Part shown: positions 22,848 through 33,700 of the stretch, one piece after another
Position numbering within the stretch: position 1 is the first letter of the stretch
How the letters are laid out: each line of letters starts with the position of its first letter
Assembly (NCBI GenBank): GCA_018806985.1
Contig: JADANN010000459.1
Span: 62,001 to 126,000, forward strand
DNA from: Angiostrongylus vasorum
Lineage: Eukaryota > Nematoda > Chromadorea > Rhabditida > Metastrongylidae
Length of the DNA stretch: 64,000 bases
Reading direction: 5' to 3'
The notes under the pieces: model-generated
Database searches by the model: none
The model's input: the letters and a program-made list of their open reading frames with translations, nothing else
Told to the model about the DNA's origin: nothing
Position numbers and translations under genes: made by a program

Positions 22848-23912
22848 TCACCCTTGTATGAACCTGTATAATTGATTTTTTATAAGCCCATGCTCGTTTA
22901 AGAAAGCGTTAGAAGGGAGAAATCCAGAACACACGGTGTTGATATCCAGCTGCTGACCAGTGATGCAATGAACTAGTCCTAAACCCTCGGAAAGAAACTG
23001 GATTAGAGCATAGTGAACCACTCCATAGTCGCGCTTTCTTTCTGCGATAGCGGAACAATGTTCCCATTTTGGAGATGTATAGAGACATTTTTGTTTCAGT
23101 TCTCGATCTTGGCGACATGGAAAAATTGGATTGCTTGATTTCACAGTATTCCGGTGCATGTATAAGAGATAGGCTATGAAAAAGCTACGCCTTGGAATCT
23201 GCAAGAGAACTGTTGAAATGCAGAAATAAAACATTAACGCGAAACTCCTAACCAAAAAATGTGTTCAGAAGTCCTTGGATACCACCTTGACGTGGTTGAG
23301 ATGCAGGTACTGTTGATGATGTAGGTGCTGGCATTCCCAGAAAGCCGAAGTTTCTTCTCAGTGGAGAGAGTTCAGGATTGCTCTCGGTTCCACCGGTTAC
23401 AGTGTTATCAGATTCAAAGCTACGCATGCCAGAAGCTAAAAAACATGTCAATCGACCCAGTTCTGCTGTGATTAAAACGAAATTTGATAAACACGAGATG
23501 ATTAATACTGGGTGACATGCATGACCTAATTTAATATTTAGAAATAGCATTGCAGATGAGGATATGGGTAGTTCGAAAGCACTTTGTTGCCAGAGACGAA
23601 CCTGTGCTTCTAGGATTCATGAATGAGCCACTCAGTTCCATTATTTTGGTTGCAATATCGTACACTGAATTTGTTAGAGTTACATATCAAAACGACAATC
23701 CTTACTACGTAAAACAGTCGAAATAAAACGTGAGTAATGAAATTATATTTTCTAGTTTTTTCTTCAAAGGTAGACATCACACGATATGTGGTGCGTCTCT
23801 GATATTCATACATCTTCGGAAGTTGTCCACATTTTTGTGCCATCGCTGTGGTGTCCTGAGGGAGGGAATTCTGCGCGAAGACGACCATTGGAAATAACAG
23901 CAAACGCCACAT
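22848..23912 (-). CDS. Putative secreted protein of unknown family (model incomplete)
   Basis: The minus-strand ATG at 23912 opens with a hydrophobic signal-like stretch (MWRLLLFPMVVFA), then a short mature region with one cysteine. A second exon starts after the acceptor TGTTTTTTAG at about 23438. It encodes a Ser/Thr/Pro-rich segment with ESDNTVTGG and PAPTSSTVPASQPRQGG, and either stops as LLNTFFG-stop at 23248 or splices on. A third open stretch after TTTCAACAG (23214 downward) is cysteine-bearing (CRQDRELKQKC, WEHCSAIAE, LVHCITG). How the first exon joins the second is not resolved: a donor at about 23785 (ATATC|GTGTGA) fits the phase but is weak. No family is recognised. Confidence is moderate that a gene exists and low on the exact exons. 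Confidence 0.4.
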
Positions 23913-25740
23913 CTAAAAGAGTAGGGCCCATGCTTGGCAAGCGAAACGAATAGAATAACAATCCACTAGTACAAAAAAAGTTTAAAACAAAAGTATTTCA
24001 GAATGGAATACTGTAGAATGTAGATAAGGAAGTTCTAGTCTCCATACTTTCGGTAAACTACTTATAACGTGATACTTGGAAAACAGCAAAGAAAGCTAAA
24101 TTAAACTATTAGAAAAGTTGGAAGCAGACTAGAAGACAAAAGGAAGCAAGCTTTGTTTGATTAGCGACGAAACATTCCGCCCCCACTAGGGAATAGCCGA
24201 CGATAACCACAAGGGAGAGATCATCTTTTCTACATCAATTCCACTGGGACAATATTTCGATTCAATGAAATGATGTAGGATAAAGCTTTCGGCATAGATC
24301 ACTCTTTTAATGATGCGCCATGTATTCGACAACATTAAACGTCGTGGAGGTGTGAAGATACTTTAAAAGTCTGGCATCAGTTTGCTGATTCTCAAGGAAT
24401 AGCAGGCTAGAGATGCACTACGTACAACAAACGACTGACCAAGTGTCTATTGCCATTCATCTGTAACTAATATCCTAAATAAAACCCCATTTCGGTTCCA
24501 TATCAGCACTAAATGTGTAGTAATGTTAATCAACATTGCCGGTTTTTTTTCGATGCGAAAGGGTATTGTGCTAACCTAGTGTGGGAATATGGCAGCTTTG
24601 AGATCATCGAAAGCAGTCTATGCAGTAAAACAAATCCATGGTAAATAAAGTCTGAAGTACTTCAGGAAAATGGGACAAATAAGTATAAAGAAAATAAGTG
24701 AAGATAGACTAAGGAAGAATTTTTTTGAATCTTGTCAATATTGAAAGTAGGATTACATTAATAATAATGCGGTCATTAAAAGGTTCTGAATGTGACAGTC
24801 AAAGTCTGTCCGAATAGCACAGTCGCTCAGTCCGCCAATAGGACTTCAAAGAGCTAGAGTTCAAGGTTGGACCCATGTCGATTAGTAATTCGGGAAAGAA
24901 CGTTTCTCTTGTTAGGTTGCCAACTGGTCCTAAATGAATTTGCAGGTATAAAGATGTTTTCTTCGACAACTGGCTAACTTGAAAAACTTCAACACTTCTT
25001 GTATGTCATCGTAAAGACGTTTCAAGCTAGGTATATGCACACTAAATCTAGATTTCTGCTTTTGAAAAGTAGGTTGAATCGCATTCGTGCGGAAGCTGCA
25101 GAGAAATCTAACAAGGTTATTGCAGTACCCAACTTCGCAAAATGTTCAGACGGTGCAGAACTTGTGTGAGATGAAACGCATATTGATGGGAAACCATCCA
25201 GATAAAGTATTACCGCAAATTAATGCGTTGTTTTTCTGAACGTCCTCAAAGCTGATCGAAGTTGCACCTCGTAATAAGATGGTAACCTGCGTTTTCGCAA
25301 ACTCTGAAAGAAAGGTTCATCGAAAACCTGTAGAAAACCAGTTGACGTCACTTATTACCAATCTGAATAAATTTTAATGAGGTAAACGTTAAGAAGTTAG
25401 AACAATTTCTTAGTGCAAGGGAAATATTATATGGCATGGTACCAACTAACCTTCACTAACGTAGATAGACTCTCTTCTGCCTCGATTCGGTGGCTACTAG
25501 TGCTTTCCGCTGGCGACCATTTGAAAATTCTTTTCTCTTTCTACTAGCCTTTATAGAAACTGTAAAAAAAATGTGATCGATAAAGGTCCGAGCTATCAAG
25601 GCACTTAATAGCATCGATCGTGACCGGAATGAATTCTCTGCGATTTAACAATTACGGTGGAACGCAGAGAGCAGATCACCGAAGTGCACAGTTTTTTCGA
25701 TTAATAGACCACGGCCTCTCCATTTCCTCTTCACCTGGTT
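23913..25740. other. No gene recognised; one weak SINE-like trace
   Basis: At about 24812-24890 the bases AATAGCACAGTCGCTCAG and GAGTTCAAGGTTGG resemble a degenerate tRNA-like A-box and B-box, which would fit an old SINE head. No coding exon could be supported in this interval. Confidence 0.35.
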
Positions 25741-25748
25741 ATATATCC

Positions 25749-25804
<56 letters not shown>

Positions 25805-25812
25805 GTATTTAC
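25741..25812. repeat. (TA)n microsatellite, copy 1
   Basis: An almost pure TA run with a few C and G interruptions spans about 70 bp. It creates an artificial Tyr-Ile open frame that is not coding. Confidence 0.95.
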
Positions 25813-25967
25813 ATGACCCCTTATCCCATTTCACTGCGGGAATCCCAGCACTTCTAGCACTCGATTCGTTTTAAGTCGCATCCACCATCCACACTTGTTC
25901 TTAAACATTTCGAATGTGATTTCGGCTGTTGCTTGAGGGTTTCGTCTTACACACTACGTCCGACTCG

Positions 25968-25968
<1 letters not shown>

Positions 25969-26012
<44 letters not shown>
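25969..26012. repeat. (TA)n microsatellite, copy 2
   Basis: A second pure TA run of about 40 bp, 160 bp after the first. It is followed by a short duplicated TATTTAGAAGTT. Confidence 0.95.
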
Positions 26013-26457
26013 GAAGTTATATATTTAGAAGTTTTTCCTATTTTTTACCTTACCATTTGGGCGATAAAACTAAACTTTAAAAAAAAGCGAACCTTTCAGC
26101 TATACACACTCACAACATATATGAAAAGTATACAATCTCTATCCATTCGCACCTTCCAGTTTACCAGCTTGAACCCACTGCATTATTTATCTCCTAACTC
26201 TTATGTCTTAGGTTCTAAAGAAAGCAAACCCTTCAGCTATACACATTCATAACGTAAATGAAAAAAGTATATAATTTCTATCAATTTATTATTGCCTTCC
26301 ATGTTTCTTAGTTGAACCTATTGCTTCGTGTATCACCTAGCTCTTATGTAAAAATCCTTCTACCTTAGGTTTTAGCAGTAATCACAATTTAGGATACCTT
26401 ACAAGTGTTTTCTAAGTTTTTGCACAGACCAATGTATTTTGTTCTTCCATTTTTCAG

Positions 26458-26610
26458 TTTATCGACAAAATTTATGCAAAGGGAGCAAAATGTGTCCTCA
26501 ATGAAGTGTCCTCAATGAACTCCGACTATCACAGACAGTGGTGGGTGACCTCTGGAAATGAGGAGCACTATAAAGACGAATGCGCACTTTCCGCAAAATG
26601 GATTTTATGA
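26458..26610 (+). CDS. Candidate terminal exon, unknown protein
   Basis: A strong nematode acceptor (CCATTTTTCAG) is followed by 50 codons open in phase 0, ending at TGA 26608-26610. The residues include FIDKIYAKGAKC, RQWWVTSG and HYKDECALSAKW, with two cysteines. A 14-bp tandem repeat (TGTCCTCAATGAAG) lies inside. No upstream exon was identified and no family is recognised, so this may be the 3' end of a gene or a relic. Confidence 0.3.
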   Translation, partial: FIDKIYAKGAKCVLNEVSSMNSDYHRQWWVTSGNEEHYKDECALSAKWIL

Positions 26611-26654
26611 AGAAGATGGCGAGAGTAGATCCCTGTAATCCTATTTACTTGATA

Positions 26655-26890
26655 CCTAAACGGCCCGCCCTCACTGGTTGTGTGGGCCCCAGGATAATCA
26701 TCATTTATGGGAGATTTGCTTGTTAAGCCATTGTGTTTCCCTAGAATCCCGAGGTCAGCCTGGCCAAAGTCTGCTCCAGGTCTTCACCACCACAGGCACT
26801 CGCAGCCCTTGTGGATCAGAAGGACATTTACCACCATGCGACTTTGATACCAGGACGGACCTCCCAGCCACGATGAAGAGGTAAACCCTT
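26655..26890 (-). mobile_element. RTE-like 5'-region fragment (repeat family D)
   Basis: Matches 42855-43235 and 62650-62985, with shared blocks TCCCGAGGTCAGCCTGGCCAA, CACCACAGGCA and CTTGTGGATCAGA. The minus-strand reading (VLVSKSHGGKCPSDPQGLRV) resembles the segment at 63340-63420 upstream of the RTE-type endonuclease. Hence it is probably a 5' leader of a related LINE. The middle part present in the other two copies is deleted here. Confidence 0.65.
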
Positions 26891-27366
26891 GAGAGGTTCC
26901 TGTAACTTATGACACTAAAAGAATATTTTTGATGCTTGTCCAAGGCCATTGAATGGGTTGACGATTCAGCACATCCAGCACGCAACCACTGCCACTACAT
27001 GTGTTCCAGAATTATACTGAGAAAATACAAAAGGTTCAAGTATTTCATATCTATGATAGAAAAAAAAGTGCCGAAGGACTCCACCTTATTGCCTTTAGAC
27101 GAAAATGAAACAAGTATTATAAGAAGCAGTAAATCAGCTTCAAATCCCATGTATCTTTCCTTGCATTCCGAAATCGGTTGCCGAGTAGAAAAGGCCTGGT
27201 GGATTTTTCTTCCAGTGCTTTACATGCTAGCATAAGAAGGAAGAAATATGTTTTACTCACCACTTACAGTAGAACTAGATGACAACACGTGAGATGCATT
27301 GTGAGCATCCGTGGGAGGCAAAGTGGACGAAAACCATTGCAAGAAATACATTTTCTTCCCAGTGGC

Positions 27367-27600
27367 TTATTTTTGTACATAGAGAACTTTTGCCACAGCT
27401 TTGCAATCATTCGGCATCTTGTTGAGCACGAGAGGGGACCATGGAAAACTGTTCTCTACACTTTGTAAATTCCCAAAAAATCCTTCACGAAGCAACTTCA
27501 TTTCGCACAACAGAGACTGCTGCCCAAAAAAAGGTCTAGAGGGATCTTTTCTGCATACTTCAGCGCTAAAGTTCGAGAATTGCGAACAGCCTTTTACTAT
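27367..27600 (-). CDS. Candidate terminal exon with conserved-looking cysteines, unknown protein
   Basis: On the minus strand, an acceptor TTCTATCATAG at about 27598 is followed by 77 codons to a TAA at 27367. They include GCSQFSNFSAEVCRKDPSR, LLCEMKLL and NDCKAVAKVLY, with four cysteines and balanced composition. No signal peptide or upstream exon was assigned and no family is recognised. An alternative frame over the first part is also open, which lowers confidence. Confidence 0.3.
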   Translation of the reverse strand: MVKGCSQFSNFSAEVCRKDPSRPFFGQQSLLCEMKLLREGFFGNLQSVENSFPWSPLVLNKMPNDCKAVAKVLYVQK

Positions 27601-27744
27601 GATAGAAGGATAAATCATCGAGAATAATTCCCCGGAATGGTTCGACTTTCGCGCAGTATGGTTCCATCAGTGTGGTTACATCGCTTGCTTCAAAAACCAA
27701 TCTCAAGTCTCATCGCCGAAATTTTTTTAGTATTGTTCCAAATG

Positions 27745-28020
27745 TGTAGCTCAACAGTTAGAGGTGCCCTGCAATATATACGTCGTCGTTTGTTCGATGC
27801 CACGCTCCGCGTTCACCAAGCTCGGCATCCCCCCGTGGTCGGCAAAATGCGCCAGACCTGTCTGGGGGTTAGGAGCACTGAAATGATACATCGGTAGGCC
27901 ACTGCGAGTCATTGTATAGGCCAGATGTCCATTCAGTTACCTCTTACCATGCTTGAAGAAGACGTATGGATGACGCGTCTCAAAAGGATTGATCAACGCG
28001 AAACGCAAGGTTTCGAAAAG
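27745..28020 (+). mobile_element. tRNA-derived SINE, family A (diverged)
   Basis: The head TGTGTAGCTCAACAGTTAGAGG (A-box-like) and TTGTTCGATGCC (B-box-like) precede the family body (TACATCGGTAGGCCACTGCG, AGTCATTGTATAGGCCAGAT, GGATTGATCAACGCG). It is more diverged than the 13.2 and 43.7 kb copies. Confidence 0.75.
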
Positions 28021-30000
28021 GAGTAAGTGGAGTCAAAACGCTGTTTACCATCTTTAAGCGGATTCGACCGCGAATTGGTGAATGGGTTTCGAAATCTCTG
28101 TTGTAGTTTATGTTACTCTCTTTAACAAGAAAAGCCAACAAGTGTTGAACTCACTTTTCTGGTGACCACCAGGAAATTAACGGAGAGTTAAGACCTAGTA
28201 GTCTTCATATTTCAAATGTAACATTTTTTCCCAGCATTCTTAAAGCACCTTCCAAGTTTAAATTTTTTATATCAAGTCATCACAAAAACAGCACAACGGT
28301 GTTTCGAGCTCTTGTTCTCTCAAACCTCAGGAGAATCCGGAAAATGAAAGTAGGAAATACTTCCTCGGATTATGTGCTATTTTTTTGGGAGGAAAATTTT
28401 CTGTTGTGAATTATTTAATAAATTCAATGTAATTTAATAACCACGGAGACTCTTTAAATTCACTATCGCGAAGTGGTCAAAGAGAACTGGTAAACTTTCA
28501 GGAAGTATGCAGAATTGTGAAGTTCGCCTGGAATCAAATTGTTCCAAAAGGTAAAGGTACTCTCCCAATGGCAGGACACTAAAGCACGAAATTGTGGAAT
28601 GTTCGTCACGAAAGGTAAGTAGCTGAGAAAAAAGCCGTATTTACCTCCATAATTTTCTGATCGAAACCTTAGAGGGATATTTTCGTGCTCATTTATTGTG
28701 CATCGTATATTAGCTGAAAAACAATATTACTAGCAAACGTTTCTTATCAGACATCTACGAGATGGTAGGTCTATTTCTATAAGTGAGAAAGCGACGGGTC
28801 TAAGGGAACCATATATGCTTCGGCACTCTGGGTTGTGCAAAAGCCTGTTAACTAACTTATCTGTTGGTTTTCGACTCGCCTAGATCTACTTTTTTTATAA
28901 CCGTAATGGCCAGTGGAGGTATCCGCATCACTTCCTCAACATGGAACGTGACTTAGTTATCTTTTTTTATAGAAATCATTTCCAGCTTCTCAATTACTTA
29001 GAAACGTTCTTTTTCTATTAATAAAAAACTGACACTCTTTATTACATGTTTGCGCACTTCTTTCTTTGTTGACCTTAAACTTCTCGCTAGTAGTCATTCG
29101 TGGGACCCCCTGATATCCTATTTTATCATAAACATAGAGTTGGACTAAGTAGTAGTGTTGTTTACATAATGATTGAAGGTGTTATCCAGCTTTTTCAAGG
29201 TCACGTCGCATTTAATCCCATTGAATCATCTTCTTTTTGGGAACAGTAGTCTACCGTCGACAACGTTCAAATAGGGAAATATTAGATCTTGCGAAGATTA
29301 TCAAGGAGAAAGTTCAACAGAAATTAAAAATGCGCGCAATAACTTAGTGAAGCCTACCAATAATTCTTGGCACAGTTCTCTGTAGAGGATCAAATCTTCT
29401 GGTATGCATTTGAACCCTCGCTGAGATTCAACCACGACGATTTCCTCTCTTTGCAAAGAGCATAATAATGTATTTTGAGAAGAATAATCGCACTCGTTGT
29501 CAACGTCTAGCCACATTTGGTGGTCTCAACCTGAGAAATATCCTATTTCCTCATCTGGCGGAATCTGTGTTGAATGTGAAGGTTGCATGTAGCTTATCGT
29601 AGTAATTCTTAATGGATTAGAACATTGGAGTAAACCTTAAGAACGCTAGATCTCTTCTAGCCCATGTGAAACAGTTGCGCTCCTAATGCATATAAGTTGT
29701 GGCTTGTTGAATAATAAACGCAGTGATCATCATGTGCTAGAGTGGAGGACAGCCTTCGTTGAACGCTTTCGTTTATGCTAAGAAGAACGCCTTATTAAAC
29801 TTGAAACGTTTCTGTTTTTCAGAAATTAATGCAGGATTTGTAACTTCATCCTTGTCAAGTGTACTTCACCAAAACTTCTGTTTTTCGAACGTTATTATAT
29901 ATGATGCAAAGCCCATTTTGTATGATTCCGTTCCGTTTAATTGAAAACTACTACAAATCGTAGTGCTAACCAATTTGAAGTGACAAAATATTAAATCTCA
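28021..30000. other. No gene recognised
   Basis: Short frames such as minus 29301-29516 lack convincing splice context or motifs. The interval appears intergenic. Confidence 0.4.
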
Positions 30001-30004
30001 AACA

Positions 30005-30270
30005 GGCAATTCCAACAAATCTGTTCTGCGAGTTGAAACTCTTACGTAGCACAGCGCAAATGGCTCGAAACATTAATGAGGAGCGGGGCCAAGGAAGTGT
30101 TAACGAATATACAATGCGACGTTATTTTCAAAGATTGCTCATGTCGAATTCGACCTTGAAGATGAGGAAGCCTTTCTGTGCCTTTCGGCTATTGACGACT
30201 AGAATTGAAGGTCTTAATAGAAGTACGTCCGTAGGCAGCACTTCGAGAACTTGCAGAACCCTTCGTTCTA
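30005..30270 (+). mobile_element. Mariner transposase relic (N-terminal DNA-binding domain)
   Basis: The frame from 30015 encodes FCELKLLRSTAQMARNINEE, GQGSVNEYTMRRYFQRL. This is the paired helix-turn-helix start of mariner transposases. After a frameshift, FDLEDEE and then ELKVLIEV and LRELAEP follow, continuing the same domain. Only the first about 90 residues remain. It may belong to the same family as the relics at 17.1 and 55.2 kb. Confidence 0.75.
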
Positions 30271-30365
30271 AACATTTTCTATTTACTGCCTGGTATTGCT
30301 TCATGGCAAGACATTATGTGAAATACAATCATGATGGTGCTGAGTTATTCGCAAAACTCAGACCC
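30271..30365 (-). mobile_element. SINE family C fragment
   Basis: TTTACTGCCTGGTATT, ATTATGTGAAATACAATCAT and GCTGAGTTATTCGCAAAACTC are the reverse complement of the family C tail. It abuts the mariner relic. Confidence 0.6.
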
Positions 30366-30444
30366 TAGGTTAGCTTCGAACATGCAATTAACCTTTGTGA
30401 GTGCTCATGTTTTACCCACTGCAATGCTGTGCCCCTTTCTCAGC

Positions 30445-30700
30445 GATTTTTAACCCTAACGGCACCGTCAGCAATCACTTCTAAACGGTTATCATCTGGG
30501 AACAAAAGACAGCACTGAACCCCCATAAAGCTGAAGCTGATCTCGTAATCACAACGCATAATGTTTTACTTACTGCCTACTATTCTTTCATGGCTGGGTG
30601 TTAGGTGAAATACAACAAAATGATGCTGAGATATTTGCAAAACTGAGAGCCAAGGCCAGACTCGATTTGTGCTCTTCGGATCGTTCCCGGTAACGGGTGA
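30445..30700 (-). mobile_element. SINE family C copy
   Basis: ACTTACTGCCTACTATTC, GGTGAAATACAACAAAATG and GATGCTGAGATATTTGCAAA match the reversed tail of the family, followed by a diverged head. It is the second of two adjacent inverted copies. Confidence 0.55.
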
Positions 30701-33700
30701 TTACCAAAATTGCAGAAAAAGAAGGTTCGCTGAATGTCTGGTGATTTGCTGCTTGTTTAAGCAAGACGACTTTCTGAATAAATGTACCAGAGGCTTGAAC
30801 GGCTGCGCTCCGCCTTGGTGAAGAAAAGGACCAGTCCTTCCCAATGATGAGACGCGTCTACGCGTCGTACAATAGAGGCTGCAAAAGCTGAATGAAACGG
30901 GCTACGAAACTGTACCTCATCCACAATGCTTGCCGAACCTCTCCCCTGCGATTACCATCTTTTAAAACGTCTTTCTTTGCGACGAATGCTTCAGAAACTA
31001 AACGGAAGCCCGAAATGACTTAACAACTTCAACTTCATCACCTCAAGAAGTCCGGATTTTTTTATGTGTCCAGCATAAGTAAGATCGTTTTCCACTAGAG
31101 AAAATTTATAGGTAGAAAAAAATATAAGCGTTTTTTTTGTTTTTATTGCGATTAAGGAACTGCAACATGACCTGATATTGCCACTTTAAAAATACACACT
31201 GAAATCCGACTCACCAAATACTTTAAGTGAGCCGAAACCATTAAAAAAACCTAGACTCCAAAAGGAATCAATCTAGTTGAATTCCATCCAAATCTATGCT
31301 AGGATTGTAATCACACGCCGGGTATACATGTCCCTTTTACTGCAGCTGGCTTCAAAAAAGCTGCAACAATGTTGGGGCCGCATGTCGAGCAATGAACGCA
31401 GCGACTAAACAGATCAGCTCTATCCGATCTCAATCACAAGTGCACGACGACGACGCAGCTCACACTTTGCTCTCTGAGCGTAATCATCAATAAATGGCAT
31501 TTGACCAGGCACTCCACGTCATCAACTCTGCCGCTCCCCTCACTGAAGTGCATTAAGAACAGTTCGATTGGACGAGGGGATGAGGAATTCCCAAACAAAC
31601 ATGAAATATGCAAATAAAGCATTCATGTAATTTATTATCTGACAAGATTTTACATCTGCTGGTCACAGTACCTCTGCTATTTGATTAGTTGTGCAGCAAC
31701 TGTCACCCCATAGAGGTGCTAAGGTGTGTGTGTAGCGCTTGCAACCACTTGAGGGCTTTTTCTTCATCACGAATTTCATTTGAATGCCGGTCCAGTTAAC
31801 ACTCCTAAAATTCCAGAATTCTGGAATAACCTACTCGGATGTTGCTGGTGTCCATCACAGTTAAGAGCTGCTAATTTTGGGTCAAAGGAAGCTTCTTCAG
31901 GGGTGTCTGCTACGCAGCTGTCGACATTAGTGGAATAAGAGGTTTAGCACACACAAAGCAGGATCAAATTGGCGACCAACGCGTATTGCAGGCCATCTTC
32001 AAGGATCGTGCTTCTTTTTGCGTAAAGGAGATACTTGTAACACCCAACGAATTAGACTATACTGGGTATGAGTCGAAGCAATTGACAGTGACATCGAACG
32101 AATGAGTTGCCGACCAGGCAATATGCCTTCAGAGCAATGGAAATGCAGCTTTTCGTGCAACGAAACAGTGCTTGCAAATGTAGGCTCGCTTGTTAAACCT
32201 CGAATCTGTGTCTTTAAGCCTTCATTACAAAAATAATAAAACTTTTTATACGACGAGCTCAATAAAGGCACAGATAACACGAAGGTTAGAAATCGACAAT
32301 AGCGTCGAAGAAGCGGAAGTTTTAAAAATGCAGTTAAATGGTGCAAAGGATACACCAAGCAAATAAAGTGGTCAAACTACAAAAGTAAAGACCTAGTGAA
32401 AGAACAAGACGAAAGCAGGAATGATTCCGCTACCAGATGGCGATCCACATTGTTTGCAAGGGGCGAATCTTGTCAGATTTCAAAAAATATGTGCCGTTAA
32501 CAGAAAGATAATAGATTGAACAAGGAACGTAACGGTCAGGAAGAGGAGATTCCAGGAATGCAACACGGAACGAATGTATTCAAGTGGACAAAACGTAGCG
32601 ATTGCACCGCAAGCAGTAGAAGGAGTTCTAGAAGTTAACATAACAAGACTTTTCATTTCAAGCATTTCGAAGTCAATGTAATAAAACCCCAAAAGACGTC
32701 ACCGAAGATGAAGAGTGTGAATGATGTGGAGCTGTCCCTAAGAGATATCTCTTCTATGATATCCGTCAAATTTTATGAACAACACTATTTTGATAGTGCT
32801 TCATTGCATACATCCACATGGCCTCTTCTTTGTCTTTTCTGTGAGTTCGGGACACTAACAAACTCACCTACCGCGACATGTCTATTCTCAGCCAGTACTT
32901 CTTTCCAAGAACAATTTAAATGTCCGTGAGTTCTGCTCCAACTAATCTGATTGAATTTTTCACGATGTTGTCAATCATAGACGGTAAAGACTGGACAGTA
33001 ATTTGAGGCACCCTGAAATACACACCTATACCCTAGTTCGACTTCACGTCTGAAGCCATTCTATGCTTCTGAGGCTAGCATGCTGCCACTAAACTTGTTC
33101 TAGAGCATAAAAGTACTGACTTTCTATATCGATCTGTAGGCGACCAAAGGCATTATGTAGGCCTAATGTTCATCAACAATATGGTAATCAGTGGATTCGA
33201 ATGCATGTCGCATTCCTAGAGCACTGAACATCACACGCACTATCCTTATCTTTACATTGTTAGTCAACCAAAGCTCCTTCACCTTTCTTCAAGTTAGAAT
33301 TTTTTTCGAATTTCATCGAATTCCTCCTTGCAGAGTTTTTCCAACCGAGTAGTTGTTTCCTATCTCGAAAATAGTAAACTCCTTTCTTCCGATCAAAAAC
33401 TCAGCGAATTTTTGATTTCGTCTTGAAAACGATTATGAATATTTCCAGTACTGCTCTTTGTCCCTAATTCTCTTTTTCCTACAGGTTGCTAAATAATCGT
33501 CGTAGCGAACACTGAGCTTTCCTCTGGTATATGTATAATACGAATAGGACGAATTCTTCTGCAAGCCCCCCAATTTTTTTCAAAACAATTTGAAGCACAT
33601 GGATTTGCGCTCATCACCATCACCCTTGTCACCGTCATCATTAAGTGACTCGAGCGCTCGCTTGATGTACGACAAGTCGCCAGAGCGTCGGTGTAGGGAA

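Noticed and set aside
25620..26252. Two plus-strand open frames with long Tyr-Ile runs
   Set aside because: They are created by (TA)n microsatellites.
31999..32358. 119-codon minus-strand frame
   Set aside because: No signal, domain or convincing splice sites; a different frame of the same strand is about as plausible.
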